Of a DNA stretch of 64,000 nucleotides, positions 16,354-23,952 are shown piece by piece. The position numbers and the translations under genes were made by a program. Origin of the DNA: an uncultured Verrucomicrobiota bacterium (GTDB lineage: Bacteria > Verrucomicrobiota > Kiritimatiellia > CAIQIC01 > Lenti-01); NCBI GenBank assembly GCA_938003985.1, contig CALKWZ010000003.1, forward strand, positions 1 through 64,000, written 5' to 3'. Below the pieces are notes generated by a model that had not been told where the DNA came from, ran no database searches, and was given only the letters and a program-made list of their open reading frames with translations. Positions within the stretch are counted from its first letter, which is position 1. Every line of letters begins with the position of its first letter.

Positions 16354-17520
16354 TTACCACTCGACCGGTTCGTTCCAGTCCGGCGTCTTGCCGGCCACGC
16401 GGGGCTTGATCTTGGCCTTGGACTCGTCTTCCTTGTCCTGCGCGTCGTCCGGCTTGGCTTCGGCCTTGTCCTGCTTCTCGGCCTTTTTCTCGACCTTTTT
16501 CTCGGCCTTCTTGTCGGCCTTCGGCTCGCTCTTCTTCTTGGCTTCGGCCTTGGGCGCGTCGGCCTTGGCCTTCACGTCGACGACCGGCGTGACGACGGCG
16601 GCGCCTTCGGCGGCCGGGGCTTCGTATTCGGTCTTGCCTTCGAGCACGTCGAGGGCGGCCTCGACCTCGTCGACCGTCGCCGGCTCTTCAAGGGCGACGG
16701 GGGCTTCTTCGGCCACCGGGGCTTCTTCGGCCACCGGGGCTTCGACGGCGACTTCCTCGGCGACGGCTTCTTCGGCCGCGGGAGCTTCTTCCGCCGCTAC
16801 TTCGGCGACGGGGGCTTCTTCCGCGACCGGCGTTGCGGGGGCGGCTTCTTCCGCGACGGGTTCGGCAGCCAGCAGGTCCGCGAACGGATCGGCGACGGCT
16901 TCCTCGGCGGCGACGGGCGCTTCTTCGGCGACCGGGGCTTCGACGGCAACTTCTTCGGCGACGGGTTCGGCGGCCAGCAGGTCCGCGAACGGATCGGCGA
17001 CGGCTTCCTCGGCGGCGACGGGCGCTTCTTCGGCGACCGGGGCTTCGACGGCAACTTCTTCGGCGACGGGTTCGGCGGCCAGCAGGTCCGCGAACGGATC
17101 GGCGACGGCTTCCTCGGCGGCGACGGGCGCTTCTTCGGCGACCGGGGCTTCGACGGCGGTTTCTACCGCGGCAGGTTCGGCCGCGAGCAGATCGGCGAAC
17201 GGATCGGCCGCGGGCTCTTCAACGGCGACGGGCGCGGCTTCCGCGACCGGGGCTTCGACGGCGGTTTCTACCGCGGCGGGTTCGGCGGCCAGCAGGTCGG
17301 CGAAGGGGTCTTCGGCCGGCGCTGCTTCGGCCGCGGCGGGGAGGGCTTCTTCCGTCGGCAGGGCTTCGACGGCTTCTTCCGCCGGCGCGGCGGTCGCGGC
17401 CGCTTCCGAGACGGCGGGTTCGTCGCCCAGACCGGCCAAAAGCGCATCCAGATCGTCCTGGGCCAAAGCGGGGAACGCGAGGGCGAGCGAGCACAGCGAA
17501 ACCATCATCCAGCGCGACAT
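16354..17520 (-). CDS. Secreted Ala/Glu/Pro/Val-rich repeat protein with Lys-rich C-terminus
   Basis: A 388-residue low-complexity exported protein. Residues 1-20 are a signal peptide (MSRWMMVSLCSLALAFPALA). The next 230 residues are dominated by acidic AEEAPVA-type sequence and contain five copies of a roughly 35-residue unit starting DPFADLLAAEP; the central copies are near-identical at DNA level with a 105-bp period. The C-terminal 75 residues switch to Lys/Glu/Asp-rich sequence (AEKKVEKKAEKQDKAE) and end WNEPVEW. No enzymatic motif is present. It is probably an extended periplasmic or surface spacer. AAGGAG lies 7 nt before the ATG, and TTGCGC-18-TATGTT is a plausible promoter at 17556-17585. 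Homologues would be hard to find because of composition. Confidence 0.75.
   Translation of the reverse strand: MSRWMMVSLCSLALAFPALAQDDLDALLAGLGDEPAVSEAAATAAPAEEAVEALPTEEALPAAAEAAPAEDPFADLLAAEPAAVETAVEAPVAEAAPVAVEEPAADPFADLLAAEPAAVETAVEAPVAEEAPVAAEEAVADPFADLLAAEPVAEEVAVEAPVAEEAPVAAEEAVADPFADLLAAEPVAEEVAVEAPVAEEAPVAAEEAVADPFADLLAAEPVAEEAAPATPVAEEAPVAEVAAEEAPAAEEAVAEEVAVEAPVAEEAPVAEEAPVALEEPATVDEVEAALDVLEGKTEYEAPAAEGAAVVTPVVDVKAKADAPKAEAKKKSEPKADKKAEKKVEKKAEKQDKAEAKPDDAQDKEDESKAKIKPRVAGKTPDWNEPVEW
16871..17190. repeat. 105-bp in-frame tandem repeats
   Basis: The phrase agcaggtccgcgaacggatc recurs at 16871, 16976 and 17081 with exact 105-bp spacing and almost no differences. Further diverged copies lie toward 17190 and 17290. 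The repeats encode the DPFADLLAAEP unit of the surrounding gene and are a likely site of copy-number change. Confidence 0.85.
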
Positions 17521-17555
17521 ATTTCGACTCCTTCTTGCGTTAGCAATCAGGGCGC

Positions 17556-17585
17556 AACATAGCCCAACCGGGCGGCCCGGCGCAA
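17556..17585 (-). promoter_or_regulatory. Promoter of the repeat-protein gene (TTGCGC-18-TATGTT)
   Basis: Read on the minus strand, TTGCGC (17580-17585) and TATGTT (17556-17561) are 18 bp apart. Downstream is an AAGGAG ribosome-binding site before the ATG at 17520. Confidence 0.45.
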
Positions 17586-17613
17586 TGGATTTGTGGCAAA
17601 AACCGTAAAACGC

Positions 17614-18465
17614 TTACAGGTTTTCCAGCGCGTCGCGGACGAGCCGGCCGGACGCCCAGCGGCGGTATTCCGCGGTGGAGCGGATGTCGGCGATGGGCTT
17701 CACGGTGGCCTGGGCCAGCGCTTCGGCTTCGTCGATCAGCTTGGGCGTGAGCTTCTTGCCGGCCAGGAACGCCTCGACCTCGGCCAGCCGCACGGGCGTG
17801 GGCGCGACGGAGCCCAAGGCGATGGCGGCGGCACGGATCGTGCCCTTCTCGACCCAGATGCGGGAGGCCGCCATGACCTTGCTGATGGCCTGGGCCTGGC
17901 GGGTGCCGATCTTGCGGAAGCGCTCCTGGGCCTTGCCCTTCTTGGGCAGGCGGAAGGCCACGATGATTTCGTCGGGGTGGGCATCGATCTTGCGGTAATC
18001 GACCCAAAACCGGTTCAACGGCACTTCGCGCATGCCGGCCAGCGAGGCCAGCAGCACGGAGCCGCCGGTGACGAGCAGGGCGGGGGCGGTATCGCCGGCC
18101 GGCGACGCGTTGGCGGCGTTGCCGCCGAGCGTGCCGCGCGCCTGGATCTGCTTGGCGCCGACGGTGGCCGCCGCGGCGATCAGCGCCGGCACGTGGCGGT
18201 GGATCTGCACGGCGTCGCCCAAAAAGGCGTGCGTCACGCCCGCGCCGATTTCGATGCGGTCGGGGAAAACCTCGATGGCGCACAGCTCCGGCAGGTTCCA
18301 GACGGACGTCGCGCGTTCCGGCGTCGGCACGCCGGCGGCCCACTGCACCATGAGGTCGGTGCCGCCGGCCAGCAGCTTGCCGCGCGTTTTTTCGTCGGCC
18401 TGCAGGCGCACGGCCTCGGCCAGGGTCTTCGGGAAGCGGATGTCGATGGTCTCGGTGGTTTTCAT
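17614..18465 (-). CDS. Molybdenum hydroxylase, FAD-binding (medium) subunit
   Basis: A 283-residue FAD subunit of a xanthine dehydrogenase/carbon monoxide dehydrogenase-family enzyme. It passes electrons from the iron-sulfur subunit to the final acceptor. The two FAD-binding motifs are LLAGGTDLMVQW (about residues 31-42) and QARGTLGGNAANASPAGD (about 107-124), both canonical for the CoxM/XdhB family. It is the last gene of the large-small-medium operon and begins 13 bp after the 2Fe-2S subunit stop. Substrate cannot be deduced from this subunit. Confidence 0.9.
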   Translation of the reverse strand: MKTTETIDIRFPKTLAEAVRLQADEKTRGKLLAGGTDLMVQWAAGVPTPERATSVWNLPELCAIEVFPDRIEIGAGVTHAFLGDAVQIHRHVPALIAAAATVGAKQIQARGTLGGNAANASPAGDTAPALLVTGGSVLLASLAGMREVPLNRFWVDYRKIDAHPDEIIVAFRLPKKGKAQERFRKIGTRQAQAISKVMAASRIWVEKGTIRAAAIALGSVAPTPVRLAEVEAFLAGKKLTPKLIDEAEALAQATVKPIADIRSTAEYRRWASGRLVRDALENL

Positions 18466-18478
18466 GGACGGGCCTCGC

Positions 18479-18967
18479 TCATTTCCGTTTCGCGGCGGGG
18501 ATCCGGGCGGCGGCGAGCTTCACGGCGGCGATGATCTTGGCATAGCCGGTGCAGCGGCAGAGGTTGCCGGCCAGCCCTTCGCGGATCGCCCGGGTGGACG
18601 GCTTCGGGTTCTTCGCCAGCAGGGCGTAGGAACTGACGACCATGCCCGGGATGCAGAAGCCGCACTGGACCGCGCCGCATTCGATGAACGCGGCCTGCAC
18701 CAGCCGGCCGATGCGCTTCTTCTCGATGCCTTCGATCGTCAGGATTTCCGTGCCGTCGGCCAGTTGCCCGACGGGCAGGATGCAGGACACGACGGGCTCG
18801 TCGTCCACGATGACCGTGCAGGCGCCGCATTCGCCCTCGCCGCAGCTTTCCTTGGAGCCGATCAGGCCGAGATCTTCGCGCAGGTAATCCAAGAGGCGCC
18901 GGCCGGCGGGGGCGCGGACGGCGACGGTCTTGCCGTTGATTTTCCAGGTGCGACGGACGGTGCTCAC
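18479..18967 (-). CDS. Molybdenum hydroxylase, [2Fe-2S] (small) subunit
   Basis: A 162-residue two-cluster iron-sulfur subunit. The plant-ferredoxin-type cluster is bound by ESCGEGECGACTV plus a later Cys in VVSCILP. The second cluster is bound by GAVQCGFCIPGM and NLCRCTGY. These two motif pairs define the CoxS/XdhC-type small subunit that relays electrons from molybdopterin to FAD. The start is a GTG at 18967 with a perfect AAGGAGG six bases upstream, and it overlaps the large-subunit stop (GTGA). Confidence 0.92.
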   Translation of the reverse strand: MSTVRRTWKINGKTVAVRAPAGRRLLDYLREDLGLIGSKESCGEGECGACTVIVDDEPVVSCILPVGQLADGTEILTIEGIEKKRIGRLVQAAFIECGAVQCGFCIPGMVVSSYALLAKNPKPSTRAIREGLAGNLCRCTGYAKIIAAVKLAAARIPAAKRK

Positions 18968-21294
18968 GGGGTACCTCCTTGGGGCGCGTGCAGCGCCGCG
19001 AAAATGGATTCGGGCGTGATGGGGATCTGGCGCAGCCGGCGGCCGGTCGCGGCTTCCACGGCGTTGGCGATGGCCGGCGCCAGGCCGTCCATCGGCAGTT
19101 CGCCGAGGCCCTTGCCGCCGGGCGGCGCGAAGGAATAGGGATATTCGACGAATTTCACGTCGTATTCGGGGATGTCGAGCGCGGTGGGGATGATGTAGGT
19201 CTGGAGCCGCGCCGCGTCGTAGAGCCCGTTCTTGCCGGTGCCGACCTTTTCCATGATGGCGTAGCCCAGCGCCTGCGTCAGGCCGCCTTCGACCTGGCCC
19301 GTCGCCAGCACGGGATTGATGACCCGGCCGACGTCCACGACTGCCGTGACGCGCTTGACTTCGATCTCGCACGTGAGCGGATCGATCTCCACTTCCGCCA
19401 CGTTGGCCGACCACGAATAGCCCGGGTAGGAATCGCCCTTGAAGGTGGCCTGGTCCCAGCGGATGTCCGCCGGCAGCTCGAACTGGAAGAAGCCGCTGGC
19501 CGGGCCGATCTCGGCCAGCAGCGCCTGCGCGACCTTCGCGAAGGGCACCGGCCGGGCGCCCTGGGCCACCAGGTGCGAGGCGCGCAGCTCCGCCGGCGCC
19601 CCCTTGAAGAAGCGCAGCGCGGCGAAGGCCTCGATCTGCCGCTTGAGGTCCTGCGCCGCGCGGTGCACCACGTTGCCCACGACCATCGTGGTGCGCGAGG
19701 CGACCGTCGGGCCCGAGTTCGGCACCAGCCCCGTGTCCGCCAGCGGGAAGCGGACGTGCGCGGGATCGAGCGCCAGCGCGTCCGCCGCGATCTGGGTGAA
19801 GATGGTGTGCACGCCCTGGCCCATTTCCGTCGACGACACGCGGATGTCCACGACGGGCTTGCCGCCGTCGAGGCGCGCGAGTTCCACGCGGCCCTTGGCC
19901 TTGAACTTGGCCTCGCCGTCGCCCGTGAACGCGGACCCGTGGGCGAAGAACGCCAGGCCGACGCCGTAAAGCTTCTTCTGGCCCTTGCGGAGCCGGCCGC
20001 GGGAGACCTGCTTGAGCTTCCTGGCGAAATCCGCGCGCTTCAGCGCCAGCTCGAGGCAGGCCGTCGAGCCGTTTTCCTTGGACAGCACCTGGCCGGTGGG
20101 CGTCACGTCGCCGGGGCGCGCGTGGATCTGCCGGCGGTACTCGTGCGGCGCGCGCCCGAGCCGCGCGGCGATGGCGTCGATATGCGATTCGATGCCCCAG
20201 ATGGCCTGCGGCGCGCCGAAGCCGCGGAACGCCCCGCACGGGAACGAATTCGTGCGCGCGACCTTGCCGCGGATCGTCACGTTGTCGCAGCGGTAGGCCA
20301 CCGCGCAGTGCAGGATGCCGCGGAACATCACGACGTCCGAAATCGTCAGGTAGCCGCCGCCGTCGAGGATGAAATCGCACTCGATCGCCGTCAGCGTGCC
20401 GTCCTTCTTGAACCCGGTCTTGTAGCGCACCCAGACCGGATGCCGCTTGGTGGTGAAAAGGATGTCCTCGTTGCGCTCGTAGGCGATCTTCACCGGCTTG
20501 CCGGACTTGAGCGCCGGCAGCGCCGCGTAGCCGATCAGCATGGTCGGATACTCTTCCTTGCCGCCGAACGCGCCGCCGATGGGCGTCTGGCGCACGCGGA
20601 TCTTCTCCGGCGGCAGCTTGAGGCAGTCGTTCAGCTCGTGCACCGGGAAATAGGGGCACTGGATCGAGCCTTCCGCCAGGATCGAGCCGTCCTTCTGCGG
20701 AAACACCACGAGGCCCTGGTTTTCGAGATAGAGCTGCTCCTGGTGCCCGGCCCAGTATTCCGCCTCGACGATCTCGTCCGCGGCGGCGAAGCCCGCGGCG
20801 ACGTCGCCCTTGACGACGTCCTGGTTCTTCATGGAGTCCAGTTTTTCGGGCGTGGCCTTGAAAATCGCGATGGCCTCCGGCAGCGTCAGCAGCGGGGGCA
20901 GCTCCTCGACGTCCACGCGGATGCGCCGGGCGGCCTCCGCGGCCAGCTCGGGCGTCTTGGCGGCCACGACGGCCACCGGCTCGCCGCGGTAGCGGATTTC
21001 GCCGCCGATTTCGGCGATCAGCGGCATCGTGCGGTCGTGCATGACCACGACGTTTTCGCCGGGGACGTCCCGGGCGGTGGCGAGGACGATGGGCGACCAA
21101 TCGAAGGCCGGATCGGGCACGAGGGCCTTGAGGATGCCGCGCGCGACGGGCGCACGCACGACCACGCCGTGCAGGACGCCTTTGTACTCGACGTCGTTCA
21201 CGTAGCGGGTGGTGCCGCGGACCTTGCCGTCGGCGTCCACGCGGGGCATGCCCTGGCCGACCCACCGGACGGATTTGGATGTGCGTTTCGTCAT
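18964..21294 (-). CDS. Molybdenum hydroxylase, molybdopterin-binding (large) subunit
   Basis: A 776-residue catalytic subunit of the xanthine oxidase family, hydroxylating an aromatic heterocycle or aldehyde with water-derived oxygen. Visible landmarks are the N-terminal RVDADGKVRGTTRYVND domain, the GGAFGGKE molybdopterin loop, CGAFRGFGAPQ, and near the C-terminus GGKGLGELPMDGLAPAIANAV, whose Glu matches the family's catalytic glutamate (GxGE). The usual CO-dehydrogenase Cys-containing active-site loop (AYRCSFR) is absent, so a purine/aldehyde-type hydroxylase is more likely than a CO dehydrogenase. It is first in a tightly overlapped three-gene operon. Confidence 0.9.
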   Translation of the reverse strand: MTKRTSKSVRWVGQGMPRVDADGKVRGTTRYVNDVEYKGVLHGVVVRAPVARGILKALVPDPAFDWSPIVLATARDVPGENVVVMHDRTMPLIAEIGGEIRYRGEPVAVVAAKTPELAAEAARRIRVDVEELPPLLTLPEAIAIFKATPEKLDSMKNQDVVKGDVAAGFAAADEIVEAEYWAGHQEQLYLENQGLVVFPQKDGSILAEGSIQCPYFPVHELNDCLKLPPEKIRVRQTPIGGAFGGKEEYPTMLIGYAALPALKSGKPVKIAYERNEDILFTTKRHPVWVRYKTGFKKDGTLTAIECDFILDGGGYLTISDVVMFRGILHCAVAYRCDNVTIRGKVARTNSFPCGAFRGFGAPQAIWGIESHIDAIAARLGRAPHEYRRQIHARPGDVTPTGQVLSKENGSTACLELALKRADFARKLKQVSRGRLRKGQKKLYGVGLAFFAHGSAFTGDGEAKFKAKGRVELARLDGGKPVVDIRVSSTEMGQGVHTIFTQIAADALALDPAHVRFPLADTGLVPNSGPTVASRTTMVVGNVVHRAAQDLKRQIEAFAALRFFKGAPAELRASHLVAQGARPVPFAKVAQALLAEIGPASGFFQFELPADIRWDQATFKGDSYPGYSWSANVAEVEIDPLTCEIEVKRVTAVVDVGRVINPVLATGQVEGGLTQALGYAIMEKVGTGKNGLYDAARLQTYIIPTALDIPEYDVKFVEYPYSFAPPGGKGLGELPMDGLAPAIANAVEAATGRRLRQIPITPESIFAALHAPQGGTP

Positions 21295-21323
21295 CGTTCG
21301 CTCCTGCGCATGTGCAACAGAAA

Positions 21324-21352
21324 ATCATAAGGCAGCCGGCCAGCCGACGCAA
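21324..21352 (-). promoter_or_regulatory. Promoter of the molybdenum hydroxylase operon
   Basis: On the minus strand TTGCGT (21347-21352) is followed by 17 bp and TATGAT (21324-21329). An AGGAG ribosome-binding site then precedes the ATG at 21294. Confidence 0.6.
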
Positions 21353-21476
21353 ACCCGAAAGCGCCCCGCCGCCCCCGCCGGGCCGAAGCGTTTTAGCGCG
21401 GGAAAACCGCAAGAACCAATGCCCCCCGTTCGCGGCAGGGCTGTTGCGTTCGCAGGTCGGGCGGCCTCGCATGCCC

Positions 21477-21674
21477 TATTGAGTCTTGCCAAAGTGGGTT
21501 AACGGTTGAGCCCTCCCGGCATTCCCATGGCTGTCATCCCGAGCTTGTCGAGGGATCTCGGCCTGAACCCGCCGGCTGACCGTTGGGAACTGGCCGAGAT
21601 GTTTCGACTTCGGCGCTGCGCGCCTTCGCTCAACATGACCCATCAAAAGTCACCCACTTCGGCAAGACTCAATA
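21477..21674. repeat. MITE-like element with 23-bp terminal inverted repeats
   Basis: Two 23-bp arms (21477-21499 starting TATTGAGTCTTGCC, and 21652-21674 ending GGCAAGACTCAATA) match at 22 of 23 positions and enclose about 150 bp. Inside lies a second imperfect palindrome from TGTCATCCCGAGC (about 21532) to GCTCAACATGACC (about 21640). There is no coding capacity. The structure suggests a non-autonomous mobile element with another palindromic element nested in it. Confidence 0.65.
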
Positions 21675-21724
21675 AGAAGCTTTAGCGAAGGAGGGCCGAG
21701 GGCGCCGGGCGGTTCGGATCGGTT

Positions 21725-21786
21725 GTAGCCGGCCTCGCTGAGGCCGGGGATTGCTCTTAATGGCCGGCCCCAGCGGGGCCAGCTAC
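21725..21786. repeat. REP-like pair in inverted orientation (BIME-like)
   Basis: GTAG at 21725 heads an 8-bp stem CCGGCCTC/GAGGCCGG with a 3-base loop (to 21747). After 16 bp, the reverse-oriented unit CCGGCCCC/GGGGCCAG ends in CTAC at 21786. A foot tetranucleotide GTAG plus a GC-rich hairpin is the classic REP layout. The same paired design occurs at 31116-31177. Confidence 0.65.
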
Positions 21787-22109
21787 AGAAAGACAAAATC
21801 AGATGTGCAGGCGGGGATCGGAAATCCGTTCTCACGCAAAGACGCAAAGGGCGCGAAGGATGTTCCGCCAGGATCGGATCCGGGGCGCGGCCGGGCAGCC
21901 GAAAGGGGCGGATTTATAAATTATAGGACTGACCCCTTTTTGGCCGGCCCCAGCGGGGCCAGCTAGAGAAAGACAAAATCAGATATGCAGACGGGGATCG
22001 GAAATCCGTTCTCACGCAAAGACGCAAAGGGCGCGAAGGATGTTCCGCCAGGATCGAATCCAGGGCGCGGCCGGGCGGCCGAAAGGGGTGGATTTATAAA
22101 TTATAGGAC
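21761..22109 (+). repeat. Two-copy direct repeat, 180-bp period
   Basis: A unit of about 169 bp beginning TGGCCGGCCCCAGCGGGGCC occurs at 21761-21929 and 21941-22109 with only scattered substitutions. Each copy starts with a REP-like hairpin, continues through CACGCAAAGACGCAAAGGGC, and ends in the AT-rich ATTTATAAATTATAGGAC. No gene is encoded. Confidence 0.8.
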
Positions 22110-22131
22110 GGATTCCATTTCTATTTTATTG

Positions 22132-22199
22132 GCTCCAACGTCAGCGTTCACCCTCGGCGCACCTTGTGCGCCGTAGGGGTGCAACGCCTTGTTGGCAGC
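22132..22199. other. attC-like imperfect palindrome (possible integron recombination site)
   Basis: Outer arms GCTCCAAC (22132-22139) and GTTGGCAGC (22191-22199) pair, inner arms AGCGTTCACCC and GGGTGCAACGCC pair with one unpaired extra base, and the centre holds a GGCGCAC/GTGCGCC hairpin. That order (outer box, inner box with an extrahelical base, terminal hairpin) is the fold of integron attC sites. The outer boxes deviate from strict RYYYAAC/GTTRRRY, and no integrase is in the window. A terminator or another palindrome is the alternative. Confidence 0.3.
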
Positions 22200-22207
22200 T
22201 TTTTGTT

Positions 22208-22630
22208 TCATGGATTTAAAATTCTGTAGCCGGCGGGGCCGACTTGGTCATTGTCGATATTAAAGGAAATCATGTGATGGTTGTCGCCGATCCAGCCCAA
22301 GCTATATGTCCATGTAGCATTCTTTATGGTAGTTGGTTCGCCAAGGAGGGAAATCAGATCGGCGGTTGTCATAATAGCGCTTGGATGTTCAACAACGCGG
22401 ACCTGATATGGGGCTTCGTCTGTAGTGTGATAGCGCGGGAATAACAGTTGTAGCGTTGCCCATTCCTGCGTTCGTACATCGCCCCGTTTCTCCTTGAAAT
22501 CTTTGGCGGCAGACACTTGATCGGCTGTAAGTGCGGCGGAAGAAAATACCATGGGGGCCTGTGGCTCGTTTTGCGCCATAGCAAGGGGGGCCATGATGAG
22601 CGTAATAATCGCTATGGATATTTTGTTCAT
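22208..22630 (-). CDS. Small secreted protein of unknown function
   Basis: A 140-residue protein with a clear signal peptide (MNKISIAIITLIMAPLAMAQ, cleavage after AMA). The mature part has a C-terminal strand-rich segment (TWTYSLGWIGDNHHMISFNIDNDQVG) reminiscent of small periplasmic domains; I do not recognise the family. Base composition is much more AT-rich than neighbouring genes, and the gene stands alone between repeat elements with an attC-like palindrome just past its 3' end. Together these suggest a transferred, cassette-like gene. No convincing ribosome-binding site is visible. Confidence 0.6.
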   Translation of the reverse strand: MNKISIAIITLIMAPLAMAQNEPQAPMVFSSAALTADQVSAAKDFKEKRGDVRTQEWATLQLLFPRYHTTDEAPYQVRVVEHPSAIMTTADLISLLGEPTTIKNATWTYSLGWIGDNHHMISFNIDNDQVGPAGYRILNP

Positions 22631-23400
22631 ATCTTATCGGCCAACAGTTTTATTGGGCCGACCCGAGATCGGCTTTACGTGGCGGGGCGTTTTCTCCTGA
22701 CTGGTAAAAGAATAGCGAAAAGGCGGAGGCGGGTCAATGGCGCAACGGGCTGCGGGATTGGGGAATAGGGAGCGGGCGGGCCGGCGAGAAACGAGCGCGA
22801 GATCGGCTTTATGCCGGTTTCGCGGTGCCGCGCAATGCCGATCTCGCAAAATGGGCCGCGCGAGGGGCATTTGGGGGTTGAAAACGGCTGCGGAGGGCGT
22901 TTTCGGGACCGAAAATGGTTCGCAACGGGCCCGGGACGGCCGAAAACGAGGAAGAAACTGCGAAATACGCGAAAAACACGAAAAATGGGGTGAAAATGGC
23001 CCAAAACGAGAGGGGATTGCCCGAGATCCGATGTCGGAGTTCCGAGGTCCGGAAAACCACAATTTGTGTCCATCCGTCCCGACCTCTTCGAGTCGGGATC
23101 CGTGGTGAAAAATCCCCGGATTTGGGGTCTGGAAGGCCGCAAAGGGCTCCGAAATGGTCCCCAAATCGTCATTTTGAGCGGGTTGGGGGCTCTGGAGGGC
23201 ATGCAAACCCGATTTTCGACCGCAAATGGACGCGAATGGACGCACATGGGGAGGGCACGGGGAATTTTGGCAGGAAAACAGGAGGGAATGGGACCTTATC
23301 GTGTTTTCCTGTTGTTTCCTGTTTTCCTGCTTAATTTCATGGGCGGACCTGATTCACCCACGGGGCAAGCCCGTGGGGGTCTGCGAGGACGCGCGGGAAT
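22631..23400. other. Non-coding 0.77-kb region
   Basis: I find no credible gene here. Open frames on both strands are compositionally biased (runs such as CGAAAA and GGAAAA on the top strand) and lack ribosome-binding sites. A 14-bp perfect inverted repeat GCAGGAAAACAGGA/TCCTGTTTTCCTGC lies at 23270-23283 and 23317-23330. A dispersed 38-bp hairpin repeat begins at 23345. Confidence 0.5.
23345..23382. repeat. Dispersed 38-bp hairpin repeat, copy 1
   Basis: The sequence starts GGACCTGATTCACCCACGGG and contains a CCCACGGG/CCCGTGGG stem. It matches 40941-40978 at 37 of 38 positions. Both copies lie 15-20 bp beyond the stop codon of a minus-strand membrane protein gene. Confidence 0.75.
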
Positions 23401-23952
23401 CTAGAGCAGGAGTCCGGCGGCGAGCCAGAGGACGAGGGCGGCGGTGGCGGCGACTTTGAGAAAGAGGACGGAGATTCCGGCCAGGACGGCGCCGCGGGCG
23501 ACGTGGGCGGCGCGGTCGGCGCGCTGGAGGCGGCGGCGTTCGGCCATGTAAACCAGGGCGAAGCTGCCGAGCAGCATGCCGACGAGGCTGCCAAGCACCG
23601 GGACGACCATGCCGCCGAGAATGGCGCCGCCGAGGCTGCCGAGGAGCGCGAACCAGCCCGCGGCGGCGGATCCGCCGCGGCGGCGCACGCCCCAGCTCGC
23701 CGCGAACCATTCGACGACGTCCACGGCCGCGCAAACGGCGCCGAACGCGAGCAGCGCGGGCCAGCCGGGGAATTCGCCGGGGCCGGTCAAAAACGCGGCG
23801 CCGATGGCCGCGCCGAGCACGAGCCAGGTGCCGGAAATGGAAAACACGGCGAGGATCAAACCGCCGAGGCACAGCAGCGCGCAGGCGGTCCACGCGAGGA
23901 AGACGCCGGCGTCGGACATCCACTGCATCAGCGTGGCGCCGAGATCGCTCAT
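23401..23952 (-). CDS. DUF456-like small integral membrane protein
   Basis: A 183-residue polytopic inner-membrane protein with about five hydrophobic segments, including GLILAVFSISGTWLVLGAAIGAAF and LGSLGGAILGGMVVPVLGSLVGMLLGSF. The Gly-rich helices and the early GTW motif match the DUF456 family. Its ATG overlaps the malG stop (ATGA), so it is the last gene of the malEFG transcription unit. Function is unknown; the coupling suggests it was co-opted into the operon but does not prove a role in sugar uptake. Confidence 0.65.
   Translation of the reverse strand: MSDLGATLMQWMSDAGVFLAWTACALLCLGGLILAVFSISGTWLVLGAAIGAAFLTGPGEFPGWPALLAFGAVCAAVDVVEWFAASWGVRRRGGSAAAGWFALLGSLGGAILGGMVVPVLGSLVGMLLGSFALVYMAERRRLQRADRAAHVARGAVLAGISVLFLKVAATAALVLWLAAGLLL

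Noticed and set aside
16871..17190. 105-bp periodic repeats as CRISPR or intergenic satellite
   Set aside because: They are in frame inside a signal-peptide-bearing gene and encode a regular peptide repeat.
22634..23247. Overlapping open frames of 190-203 codons in the gene-poor gap
   Set aside because: Arg/Pro/Ser-rich on one strand and Gly/Arg-rich on the other, no ribosome-binding site, no motif; treated as non-coding.
21295..23400. Searched for an integrase or RAYT transposase to explain the repeats
   Set aside because: None found in this gap or elsewhere in the window; only repeat-like DNA and one small gene are present.
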